A stretch of DNA of 39,587 nt from Motilibacter deserti (GTDB lineage: Bacteria > Actinomycetota > Actinomycetes > Motilibacterales > Motilibacteraceae), in contig NZ_JAANNP010000011.1 of assembly GCF_011250635.1 (NCBI RefSeq), positions 430-40,016 on the forward strand, in the 5' to 3' direction. Below are positions 16,763-24,461 of this stretch, piece by piece. The notes beneath the pieces are model-generated. The model was not told the DNA's origin, did not search any database, and saw nothing but the letters and a program-made list of their open reading frames with translations. The position numbers were made by a program, and so were the translations under genes. Position 1 is the first letter of the stretch. Each line of letters begins with the position of its first letter.

Positions 16763-17242
16763 GTGCTGAGCGACGCGGGCGGTGCCGTGAACCGCGTGGT
16801 GGAGCTGACTCTCGAGGAGGTCCGCTCCATCGCGAACGGGTTGGCGACCCCCACGGACGAGGTGCAGGGGCAAGGCGCGCAGTTCAGCGGTACGCCGGTC
16901 GACGCGGGGATGTTCGGCCGCTCCGCTGCCGGTGAGGCGCTCGCCGGGACGCACCGCACCGCGCACCAGATCTTCCGCGAGACGGTCGAGCAGGTCATCG
17001 CCGACCTCGAGGCCTTCCGCGAGCAGCTGACCTCGACCGTCGCGACCTACGAGGCGCGCGACGCCGACGTCTCCGACGCCCTGTCGGCCTTCCGTTGGCG
17101 CGAGCGCTCCCACTCCGTCGCGATCGACGCGGACCGCGCGCACGACCTCGCCGGCGCCGAGGACGTGCCTCCCCCGCCGGCTCCTGCTGCTCAGCCCGCG
17201 CCGGCCGTGCCGTCGACGCAGCCTGGCCGCGAGTTCGAGTAG
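16763..17242 (+). CDS. putative small T7SS substrate with YxxxD motif
   Basis: 159 residues. The GTG at 16763 follows AAGGAG at 16745-16750. Residues ~1-110 are predicted helical, with a possible hairpin turn near the Gly-rich QGAQFSGTPVDAGMFG. There is no clear WXG, but YEARD (Tyr96-Asp100) matches the YxxxD export signal at the end of the second helix. The last ~30 residues are Pro/Ala-rich. These features suit an EspC-like or ESX-1 secretion-associated type protein. It sits between the esx pair and the first mycosin, 6 nt before the mycosin GTG, so it is co-translated with the secretion machinery. Function beyond probable export is unknown. Confidence 0.75.
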   Translation: MLSDAGGAVNRVVELTLEEVRSIANGLATPTDEVQGQGAQFSGTPVDAGMFGRSAAGEALAGTHRTAHQIFRETVEQVIADLEAFREQLTSTVATYEARDADVSDALSAFRWRERSHSVAIDADRAHDLAGAEDVPPPPAPAAQPAPAVPSTQPGREFE

Positions 17243-17248
17243 CCCGTC

Positions 17249-18700
17249 GTGCTCGCCCTGCTCGCATCCCGGAGGGAGCGCGGCCCCGCCTCCCGTGCCC
17301 GGGGCGCAGGTGTGCTCGCGCTCGTCGCGGCCGCCCTGCTGCCCGCGGCCGGCCCCGCCCTCAGCGCGCCCGCGGCCGCCGACACCAAGGGCGACTGGTG
17401 GTACTCCGCGCTCAAGATCGCGCAGAACACGCGCGAGGCCGACGGCTCCGGCGTGACGATCGCGCTGCTCGACACGCCAGTGGACCGGACGATCCCCGAG
17501 CTGCGCGGCCAGCGCCTCGAGGACGGCGGCTCCTACTGCGAGGACCCGCTGGACAAGCCCTACCCCGCCTTCCTCGAGGGCAGGAGAGGCGTCTTCCACG
17601 GCACGTCGATGGCCGCGCTGCTCGTCGGCAACGGCAAGGGCACCCGCCCCGACGGCTCCGGCATCCGCGGCGTCGCGCCGGGAGCGACGCTGCGCGTCTA
17701 CCCCGTCCTCGACCCGCGGGAGCAGGAGAAGGGCGAGTTCGGCTGCTACGCCGCGGACCTGGAGACCCTCGAGGCCGAGAGCTACCACGAACTCATCCCG
17801 AAAGCGCTCGTCCAGGCCGTCGACGACGGTGCGGACATCGTCAGCATGTCCTTCAACAGCAAGAACATGGACGCCGCCGCCGAGTACGCCGCCGACCGCG
17901 GCGTGATCATGGTCGCGTCGGTGACCGAGCGGATCAACGCGCTGACCGGGAAGGCCGAGGGCTTCGTCGGCGCACCGGCCGACGCGAAGGGCGTCATCGC
18001 CGTCACCGCGGTGGACAGCAAGGGCCGTTGGTGGGACGGGGCGGCCGAGTCCAAGGACGTCCTGGTCGCCGCGCCCGGGGTGGACATCGGCTCGGGGGCG
18101 ATGGACGAGCGCGGCCGCTGGTCCTCCGACGGCCTCGGCACCGGCACCTCGCCCGCCACCGCGATCGTCGCCGGGATGCTCGCGGTGGTGAAGAGCAAGT
18201 ACCCCGACGCCACGAACGCGCAGATCGTGCAGCACCTCGTGCGGCACACCACGACCCGCCCGCTCAAGCACGACGTCTACTACGGCTACGGCATCGTCTC
18301 GCTGACGAACATGCTCCAGGCGGACCCGCGCGAGAACCCCGACGACAACCCGCTGCTCGACGACATGCTCTTCGGCTCGGTGCCCCCGGCGCGACGCTGG
18401 ACGGGCACTGCGCCGGCGACGCCGCGTCCGTCGACACCGGCGGCCGTCGGCGTGCCCAGTGCCACGGGCACGCCCCCGGCTTCCTCGCCCGGGCAGGCCC
18501 CGGCCGCCGGCGCCTCGTCCGCAGCGGACGCCCCGTCGACGGCCGCGGTCGCGTCCTCGTCCGGCTCGACAGGGAGCGGCTCGGGCACGGCAGTCGCCGT
18601 CGTGCTCGTCGCGCTCGTCGCCGGCGGCGGAGCTGTCGCCGCGCTGCTCTACCGACGCCGCCGTCCCGGTGGCGCTCCTGCATCCACGGAAGGAGCCTGA
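17249..18700 (+). CDS. mycP: mycosin-like S8 serine protease, first copy, oxyanion Asn missing
   Basis: 483 residues. Signal peptide at 1-44 (hydrophobic stretch, then SAPAAA). Subtilase domain with Asp75 in ALLDTPVD, His117 in VFHGTSMAA and Ser301 in GTGTSPAT. The segment that normally holds the oxyanion-hole Asn (AxGN) reads MVASVTERIN, so that residue is absent and catalysis may be weak or altered. Cys97 and Cys166 could pair. A Ser/Pro/Ala-rich linker leads to a C-terminal TM and RRRRPGG, anchoring the enzyme outside the membrane. Mycosins stabilise the ESX complex and some cleave substrates. It lies between a putative substrate and the WXG-Gly-rich gene (1-nt gap). The second mycosin at 24458 has a complete active site. 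Confidence 0.9.
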   Translation: MLALLASRRERGPASRARGAGVLALVAAALLPAAGPALSAPAAADTKGDWWYSALKIAQNTREADGSGVTIALLDTPVDRTIPELRGQRLEDGGSYCEDPLDKPYPAFLEGRRGVFHGTSMAALLVGNGKGTRPDGSGIRGVAPGATLRVYPVLDPREQEKGEFGCYAADLETLEAESYHELIPKALVQAVDDGADIVSMSFNSKNMDAAAEYAADRGVIMVASVTERINALTGKAEGFVGAPADAKGVIAVTAVDSKGRWWDGAAESKDVLVAAPGVDIGSGAMDERGRWSSDGLGTGTSPATAIVAGMLAVVKSKYPDATNAQIVQHLVRHTTTRPLKHDVYYGYGIVSLTNMLQADPRENPDDNPLLDDMLFGSVPPARRWTGTAPATPRPSTPAAVGVPSATGTPPASSPGQAPAAGASSAADAPSTAAVASSSGSTGSGSGTAVAVVLVALVAGGGAVAALLYRRRRPGGAPASTEGA

Positions 18701-18701
18701 C

Positions 18702-20675
18702 GTGTCCGCACCGGCCGGGCCGAACGAGCGCAAGCTGCAGGAAGTCGCCGAGGGGGACCCGGGCACCATCGGCCGCGCCGCCGACGAGTGGACCGCGATG
18801 GCCGCCGGGCTCGACGAGGTCCGCGCGTCGCTCACTCGCGCGCAGGGGCGCATCACCGAGTCGTGGAACGGCCAGGCCTCGCAGGCGGCGCAGGAGTCCT
18901 TCGGCCTGATGGCCGGCCAGGTGGAGCGCCAGGCCGCGGACATGCGGACCGTGGCAGCGAGCCTGAACAGCTCCGCGGCCCTGGTCTCCAAGGCCAAGTC
19001 CGACATGGCCGCCCTGCCGCCCGTGCCCGGCGAGCCGACGGCACCGTCCGCTCCCGGGCCTGCCCCCGCCGGGGACGACGGCACTGCCGCCGCAGCGGCG
19101 GCGGTCCGCTACGCGCAGGAGACCAGCGCCTACAACTCGGCCGTGGCCGCGCGCAACGCCGCCATCGCCGCCCGCGAGTCCCAGGCCCAGAGCGCCTTCC
19201 AGACCGCCGAGAGCGGGCTCACGCAGGAGCGGGCCGACGTCATCCGGGCGGTGGGTGAGCGCTACACGGTCGAAACGCCGAGCGGAGGCACCGGGGGTGG
19301 CGCCGCGGGCGGGGCCGGCGGTGCCGGTGGAGTCGCCGGAGGAGGTGGCGCCGGCGGCGTGGCCGGTGGCGGTGGTTCCGCCGGAGGCCGAGGCGGCGCG
19401 CCCGCGACGGGCGGCAACGGGGCCGAGGGCGTGGTCGTCGGCGACCCGGCGCACTCCGGCCCGCGCCCCGGCTCTCCCGCCGGCTCGACCCCTGTCTTCT
19501 CGCCCGACCCGGGCGGCTCGCACAACGGCCCTGTGTCCAAGCCGCCGACCCTCGGCGGCTCGGACGTGACAGCCGGCACGGTCGCCGACGGCACCATCGC
19601 CGGCGTCGTCCCCGGCGGCTCGGTGCACGGAGGCGCTGTAGGAGGGTCGGTCGGTGGCTTCGCGCCCGCCCCCGCCGCGTCGGGGGGCGGCGGAGGAGGC
19701 GTTCTCGGCGGGCTCGCCGGGGCCGCGGCCGTCGGCGTCGGTGGCCTGGCCGTCGGTGCAGCGGTCCGCGGCGCGGGCGGTGGGTCCGTCGTCGGCGGTG
19801 CCGCGGGTGGTGGCCGTGGGGGCGCTGTGAGTGGTGGCGCGGGCGGGACCCGCGGTGGCGCGGTCGGTGGTGGCGCTGGCGGGGCTCGTGGGGGCGCCGT
19901 CGGTGGTGGCGCTGGCGGGGCTCGTGGCGGGTCTGTCGTCGGCGGTGCTGCAGGTGGTGCGCGCGGCGGCGCTGGTGGGGCTCGTGGCGGGTCTGTCGTC
20001 GGCGGTGCCGCGGGCGGTGCGCGTGGCGGCGCTGTCGGTGGTGGCGCTGCCGGGCGCGGCGCTGCCGCCGGCGGGGCTCGCGGTGGAGCCGTGACCGGCG
20101 GTGGCGCGGGTGGTGCTCGCGGCTCGGTCGTCGGCGGCGCGGCGGGTGGTGCGCGCGGCGGAGCAGTCGTCGGTGGTGCCGCGACCGGCAGCGCACGTGG
20201 AGGGTCGGTGGTCGGTGGTGCCGCGGCCGGCAGCGCGCGCGGAGGGTCGGTGGTCGGTGGTGCCGCGGCCGGCAGCGCGCGCGGCGGCTCGGTCGTCGGT
20301 GGCGCCGCGAGCGGTGGCGCCAGTGGCGGCACCCGAGCAGGCTCGGCGGGCGGCGGCACCGTCGGTGGCCCGGGTGCGGCCGCGGGCCGCGCAGGCTCCG
20401 TGGTCGGGGGCGCGACGGGGCCCGCGGGAGCCGCGGGCGGTGCGCGTACCTCGAACGGAGGATCCGCCGGAGGGCGCGCAATGTCCGGGACGTCCGCAGG
20501 TAGCCTGACCGGCGCCGCGCAGGCGGGGGCCCGTCCGGGCACGGCGGTCGGCGGCGTCGGCGCCGCGGGCGCACGTGGCTCGGACCGGCGCGACAACGGC
20601 GAGCGCATCGAGCACCTGATCAAGGAGGACGAGTGGGGGGACGGCGAGCAGACCACTCCGCCGGTCCTGAGCTAG
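18702..20675 (+). CDS. WXG-domain protein fused to a long Gly/Ala-rich repeat region
   Basis: 657 residues from GTG 18702, with GGAAGGAG at 18688-18695. Residues ~10-105 form a WXG100-like helical hairpin with Trp55-Asn-Gly57. A linker and a second Ala-rich helical segment (to ~190) follow. About 430 residues are then almost entirely Gly, Ala, Val, Arg and Ser, built on units such as GGARGGxVVGGAA. No YxxxD/E motif is seen. The extreme C-terminus is non-repetitive and charged: ERIEHLIKEDEW, then PPVLS. I recall similar acidic-Trp...PPV tails in actinobacterial PPE/WXG proteins, which may be a targeting signal. The layout parallels mycobacterial PE_PGRS and PPE proteins, so a T7SS-exported, surface-located protein is the best guess. 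Confidence 0.85.
   Translation: MSAPAGPNERKLQEVAEGDPGTIGRAADEWTAMAAGLDEVRASLTRAQGRITESWNGQASQAAQESFGLMAGQVERQAADMRTVAASLNSSAALVSKAKSDMAALPPVPGEPTAPSAPGPAPAGDDGTAAAAAAVRYAQETSAYNSAVAARNAAIAARESQAQSAFQTAESGLTQERADVIRAVGERYTVETPSGGTGGGAAGGAGGAGGVAGGGGAGGVAGGGGSAGGRGGAPATGGNGAEGVVVGDPAHSGPRPGSPAGSTPVFSPDPGGSHNGPVSKPPTLGGSDVTAGTVADGTIAGVVPGGSVHGGAVGGSVGGFAPAPAASGGGGGGVLGGLAGAAAVGVGGLAVGAAVRGAGGGSVVGGAAGGGRGGAVSGGAGGTRGGAVGGGAGGARGGAVGGGAGGARGGSVVGGAAGGARGGAGGARGGSVVGGAAGGARGGAVGGGAAGRGAAAGGARGGAVTGGGAGGARGSVVGGAAGGARGGAVVGGAATGSARGGSVVGGAAAGSARGGSVVGGAAAGSARGGSVVGGAASGGASGGTRAGSAGGGTVGGPGAAAGRAGSVVGGATGPAGAAGGARTSNGGSAGGRAMSGTSAGSLTGAAQAGARPGTAVGGVGAAGARGSDRRDNGERIEHLIKEDEWGDGEQTTPPVLS
19780..20340 (+). 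repeat. Gly/Ala-rich degenerate tandem repeats within the WXG fusion gene
   Basis: Irregular direct repeats of about 18-60 bp coding for GARGG, VVGGAA and GGGAGG units. Near-identical copies recur, for example ggggctcgtggcgggtctg at 19917 and 19977. The region is prone to slippage and assembly error, and length variation between strains would be expected. Confidence 0.8.
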
Positions 20676-20706
20676 TGCGCATGCGCTCGACGTCACGGGA
20701 ACGCCG

Positions 20707-22062
20707 ATGAGCACGGCCGCGCCCGAGGTCGCCAGCCTGCTGCGTGTCACCGTGCTCTTCCGCGGCCGTCGCGCCGACCTGGCCGTGCCCGGCGTGGTCC
20801 CGGTGTGCGACCTCCTGCCCGAGCTCGCGGCCGCGGTGTCGGCGCTGGACCCCTACTCGGTCCACGGCGGCTACCGCCTGGTCCGGGCCGACGGCTCGGT
20901 GCTGCTGCCCGAGACCGGGCTGACCGCGCAGGGTGTCGAGGACGGGGCGCAGCTGACCGTCGAGCCGGGCGTGGACGTCGCACCGGCGCGGGTCTACGAC
21001 GACGTCGTCGAGGCGGTCGCCGACACGGTTCAGAAGGCCGAGCGGCCGTGGGACAGTGCGGCCAGCAGGACGACCGCGCTCGCCGCGTCCGCGCTGCTCC
21101 TGCTGCTCGGGTCGGTCGCGCTCGGCCTCGAGCGCCACGTCGGCCTTCCGGTCACCGCGGTCACCGGGTCGCTCGCCCTGCTCCTCGTCGTCGCGGCGGC
21201 CGTGCTCGCGCGTACGTCCGACGAGCCGCAGGCCGCCACTGTGGTCGCCTGGTCCGCCGTCCCGTACGCGGCCGTCGCCGGCCTGGCCGGCGCCCCGGAC
21301 GAGCCGGTGAGCCGCCTGCCGCTCGCGCTCGCGGGCGCCGGTGTGCTCGTCGCCGCCCTGGCCGGGATCGGTGCGCTCCGATCGACCCGGGTCGCACTGC
21401 TGCCGGCGGCGGTGGTCGGCACGGCGGGGCTGGCTGCCGGCGTCGCCCTCGCGGCGACGTCCTGGCCGACGGCGCGCGTGGTCGCCGTGGTGCTGGTCGT
21501 CGCGGTGCTGCTCGGCAGCGCGGTCCCGGCCCTCGCGCTCGCGGCTGCGCGCGTACGCGCCCCCGCTCCGCGCAGCGACTCCGAGATCGTCGCCGACCCC
21601 GAGCCCGTCGACCCGGCTGACGTCACCCGTCAGGTACGCCTCGGGCGCAGCCTGCAGGTGGCGCTGGCCGTCGCGTCGGGCCTGCTCGCGGTGCTCAGCG
21701 CGCCCTTCGTCGTACGCCTCGGCGTCTCCGGGCTGCTCCTCGGCGTCGTCGCCTGCGCCGTCGTGCTGCTGCGGACCCGGCAGTACCGCGCGCTGCGCGA
21801 CGTGTCGGTGGGCATGGCCTGCGGGATCGCCGGCCTCGTCGCGCTGGCCGTGGCCGCCGTCGTCGTGCACCCGTCCTGGCGTGAAGCGCTCGCGGCCTGC
21901 CTCGTCGGGGTCGGGGTCGTGCTGCTGGCCGCCGCCGTGACCCCGCATCCGCCGAGCATCCGGCTTGCCCGGGCCGCCGACGTCGCCGAGGCGGTGGCGC
22001 TCGTCGCGCTGCTGCCGCTGCTCGTCCTGGCGACCGGGCTCGTCGCCGCCGTGCGCTCATGA
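20707..22062 (+). CDS. eccD: EccD, T7SS membrane channel component, second copy
   Basis: 451 residues, close to family norm. Residues ~10-95 form the ubiquitin-like domain: LLRVTVLFRGRRADLAVPG, LLPELAA, YRLVRADG and VEDGAQLTVEPG. Eleven hydrophobic helices follow with a cytoplasmic loop around residue 290-320 (SDSEIVADPEPVDPADVTRQV). This is the more canonical EccD of the two in the window. EccD is the most hydrophobic part of the ESX complex, with two copies per protomer in known structures. It lies 31 nt after the Gly-rich gene and 55 nt before the LAKTG gene. With a second EccD available, a heterodimer is possible (inference). Confidence 0.93.
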   Translation: MSTAAPEVASLLRVTVLFRGRRADLAVPGVVPVCDLLPELAAAVSALDPYSVHGGYRLVRADGSVLLPETGLTAQGVEDGAQLTVEPGVDVAPARVYDDVVEAVADTVQKAERPWDSAASRTTALAASALLLLLGSVALGLERHVGLPVTAVTGSLALLLVVAAAVLARTSDEPQAATVVAWSAVPYAAVAGLAGAPDEPVSRLPLALAGAGVLVAALAGIGALRSTRVALLPAAVVGTAGLAAGVALAATSWPTARVVAVVLVVAVLLGSAVPALALAAARVRAPAPRSDSEIVADPEPVDPADVTRQVRLGRSLQVALAVASGLLAVLSAPFVVRLGVSGLLLGVVACAVVLLRTRQYRALRDVSVGMACGIAGLVALAVAAVVVHPSWREALAACLVGVGVVLLAAAVTPHPPSIRLARAADVAEAVALVALLPLLVLATGLVAAVRS

Positions 22063-22117
22063 CCCTTCCTCGCCTTCGTTCCGCAACCCGCTCGACCGCG
22101 CCGCAGGAGCTGCACCG

Positions 22118-23008
22118 ATGACCGTGCCGAACCGCCACACGCCCCTCGCCCTCCAGGCCGTGGGAGGCGCAGCCCTGCTCGTGAGCTGCGTCCTCGGCGC
22201 CGGGGTGGCGGTCGCCGACGGCACGCCCGGGCCGGCGAGCGCCGCCGCGGTCGCGGCGACCGTGCCCGTCGAGGCCAGCGTCGGGGTGACCGTCGCCCCG
22301 CCGGTGGTCGACGAGCCCAGCGACCCGCCGGTCGACCCGACGGACCCCACGGACCCGCCGGTCGACCCGACGGACCCGCCGGTGGACCCGACGGACCCGC
22401 CGACCGAGACCCCGGACCCGTCGGACCCGCCGACGGAGACGCCCACTCCGACGCCCACCCCGACGCCGACGCCCACCCCGACGCCGACGCCCGCTCCGAC
22501 GCCCACCCCGACCCCCACGCAGCCGGCCGCACCGTCGCCGAGCCCGACGTTCGAGTCGCCGGCGCCGCAGACGCTGCCGCTGCCGCCGCTGCCCGCGGCC
22601 GTCGCGCCGACCAACAGCGCGGCTCCGGCTCCGGTCGTGTCGGCCCCGGCGTACGGGTTGGCTCCCGTCGTCCTGCCCCCGGCCGTCGCCGCGCCGGTGG
22701 CGACCCCGACCGCGGACGACGCCTCCGACGTGCCGACCGGGACGATCGGTGGGCGTGCGCCGGCGGGTGCTGCGGCCGACGCGGCGATCGGCGGGACGGC
22801 GACGTGCTCGGCCAGCGGGCTCACGTGCCGCGTCGAGACCGTCAGCGACACGTCCGTGCCGGCAGCTGCGGCTCCCGCCGCGACCGATGTGCTGGCCAAG
22901 ACGGGCGCGACCGTGCCGCTCGGGCTGCTCGCGTCGATCGGTGCCGGGCTCATCGCCCTGGGCGCGTTTCTGCAGCGGCGGCGCGGCGGCGGCAAGCACG
23001 CGCGGTAG
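22118..23008 (+). CDS. Pro/Thr-rich LAxTG cell-wall-anchored protein
   Basis: 296 residues; the ATG at 22118 has AGGAG 8 nt upstream. Signal peptide ~1-33 (QAVGGAALLVSCVLGAGVAVA). A rigid, extended region follows: PPVDPTDP repeats and then a (TP)n tract, residues ~65-140. A further Pro/Ala-rich part follows, then a small segment with two Cys (ATCSASGLTCRVET). The C-terminus is a sorting signal: LAKTG, a hydrophobic helix (VPLGLLASIGAGLIALGAFL) and QRRRGGGKHAR. LAxTG is the class E sortase motif of high-GC actinobacteria. The protein should be covalently wall-linked. Its place between eccD and eccB suggests it works at the outer face of the secretion system, perhaps as a stalk or wall adaptor. 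No sortase is encoded in the window. Confidence 0.85.
   Translation: MTVPNRHTPLALQAVGGAALLVSCVLGAGVAVADGTPGPASAAAVAATVPVEASVGVTVAPPVVDEPSDPPVDPTDPTDPPVDPTDPPVDPTDPPTETPDPSDPPTETPTPTPTPTPTPTPTPTPAPTPTPTPTQPAAPSPSPTFESPAPQTLPLPPLPAAVAPTNSAAPAPVVSAPAYGLAPVVLPPAVAAPVATPTADDASDVPTGTIGGRAPAGAAADAAIGGTATCSASGLTCRVETVSDTSVPAAAAPAATDVLAKTGATVPLGLLASIGAGLIALGAFLQRRRGGGKHAR
22320..22520 (+). repeat. tandem repeats coding PPVDPTD and TP units
   Basis: Repeats with a 21-bp unit (reading PPVDPTD) are followed by a 6-bp-based tract (cccacg/ccgacg, reading Thr-Pro). They code for an extended wall-spanning segment and are likely to vary in copy number. Confidence 0.75.
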
Positions 23009-23022
23009 TCAGTGACGGCGCA

Positions 23023-23050
23023 CGGAGGGCCGGCCCCGGCGGGCCCTCCG
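23023..23050 (+). terminator. hairpin after the LAKTG gene
   Basis: CGGAGGGCC pairs with GGCCCTCCG across a 10-nt GC-rich loop, 15 nt after the stop. It may reduce read-through into eccB. Confidence 0.55.
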
Positions 23051-23060
23051 CGCGCTGGGA

Positions 23061-23081
23061 GCCCGCGCGCGGCGCGCGGGC
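23061..23081 (+). terminator. second hairpin upstream of eccB
   Basis: GCCCGCGC pairs with GCGCGGGC around five nucleotides. Together with the hairpin at 23023-23050 it forms a tandem structure in the 100 bp before eccB; either attenuation or termination is possible. Confidence 0.4.
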
Positions 23082-23108
23082 AGGACGTACGGAGCATCGA
23101 GGGCGGAC

Positions 23109-24461
23109 GTGGCGAGCAAGCGTGACCTGGTGGAGGCGCACGCCTTCAACCGACGGCGGCTGGTCACGGCCTTCCTGAGCGGCGCGCCCGGCGGGCGGGA
23201 GGTCGAGCCCGCGCGCCCGGCGCGGGCGGTCGTGGCCGGAGCCGTCCTCGCCGTGCTGGTGGTGGCGGGGGCGGCGGTCGCGGGCTACCTGCGGCCCGGG
23301 CTGCCCGACGGGTGGAACGACAACACGCTCGTCGTCGCGCGCGGGAGCGGTGCGCGCTACGTGGCGACGGGCGGGACGCTCTACCCGGTCGCCAACATCA
23401 CCTCGGCGCGCCTGCTGCTGCCGGCGGACAAGGACTTCCGCGTCGTCCTCGCGCCCGAGGACAAGATCGCCGACGAGCCGCGGGGCAGCGACATCGGCAT
23501 CGTCGGCGCGCCCGACGCGCTGCCGGAGCGGGACGCCCTCATCCAGTCCGGCTGGAGCTCCTGCGTCGACCAGAGCGGCCAGACCCGGCTGCGCGTCGAC
23601 GAGTCGCCGGCGGTGGCCCCGGCGCCGGAGCGCTCCGCCCTGCTCGTGGACACCGGCAGCGACCTCGTCGTCATCACCGGCTCCGCGCGTTTCCGCGTCG
23701 CCGAGAACGGGCGCGCTGCGGCGCTGCGCGCGCTGGGCCTCGACGCGGTGCAGCCGCTGCGGGCGCCCGGCAGCTGGGTCGACCTGTTCCCCGCCGGCCA
23801 GGACCTCGCGCCGCTGAGCGTCGCGGGCGCCGGGGAGCCGCTGCCGGCCGGCGTCGGCCGGCCCGGGGGCCTGTCGACGTACGGCACGCTGGTCCTGGTC
23901 ACCGAGCCCGGCGGGTCGGAGCGGCCGTACGTCCTCACCAAGCAGGGGCTGTCGCCGCTGAGCGAGCTGGCGGCCGCGCTCTACCAGGTCGGCCCGTCGG
24001 CCACGGCACCCGTGCGCCTCACCCAGGCCGACGTCGCGCAGCTGCCGACCGCCGAGCCGCTCTACCCGCAGGACTGGCCGACCCAGACCCTGACGCCGCT
24101 GACCCAGCCGGTCCCGTGCGCGCTGCTCACGAGCGACCCCGACCAGCTGCCCGTGACCACGCTCGCCGTCGCCACCGACCCCGCGGCCGCACCGACTGCG
24201 GCGAAGGAGGCGGTCGTGCAGCCCGCGCACGGTGCGGTCGTCCGTGCGGTGTCCGGGGGTGTGGTCAACCGCGGCACGGTCTACCTCGTCGACCCGACCG
24301 GCACCCGCTTCGCGCTGTCCGGCTCGGTCGAGACGGTCCTCGCCCAGCTCGGCTACACGGGTCTGCGCCCCGCGTCCGTCTCCCAGGCGTGGGTCGACGC
24401 GCTGCGCGACGGCCCGGAGCTCTCGTCGGAGGCCGCGCGACAGGTCGTGTCGGCGGGGTGA
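23109..24461 (+). CDS. eccB: EccB, type VII secretion protein
   Basis: 450 residues. It begins with the family's cytoplasmic N-terminus, MASKRDLVEAHAFNRRRLVTAFLSG. One TM follows (residues ~40-60), then a large extracytoplasmic domain with repeated strand modules. Hallmarks are LYPVANITSARLLL, a Cys pair around SSCVDQSG and VPCALLTS, GVVNRGTVYLVDPTGTRFAL and a last strand near LAQLGYTGLRPASV. EccB spans the periplasmic side of the ESX complex and contacts MycP. The GTG at 23109 is favoured because the protein opens exactly at the conserved motif. Its stop overlaps the GTG of the second mycosin (24458-24461), so the two are coupled. Confidence 0.96.
   Translation: MASKRDLVEAHAFNRRRLVTAFLSGAPGGREVEPARPARAVVAGAVLAVLVVAGAAVAGYLRPGLPDGWNDNTLVVARGSGARYVATGGTLYPVANITSARLLLPADKDFRVVLAPEDKIADEPRGSDIGIVGAPDALPERDALIQSGWSSCVDQSGQTRLRVDESPAVAPAPERSALLVDTGSDLVVITGSARFRVAENGRAAALRALGLDAVQPLRAPGSWVDLFPAGQDLAPLSVAGAGEPLPAGVGRPGGLSTYGTLVLVTEPGGSERPYVLTKQGLSPLSELAAALYQVGPSATAPVRLTQADVAQLPTAEPLYPQDWPTQTLTPLTQPVPCALLTSDPDQLPVTTLAVATDPAAAPTAAKEAVVQPAHGAVVRAVSGGVVNRGTVYLVDPTGTRFALSGSVETVLAQLGYTGLRPASVSQAWVDALRDGPELSSEAARQVVSAG

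Noticed and set aside
19262-20656. 464-residue antisense frame rich in PPTTEPPRAPP
   Set aside because: It mirrors the Gly/Ala-rich sense gene; low-complexity GC-rich DNA leaves both strands open. No ribosome site or domain.
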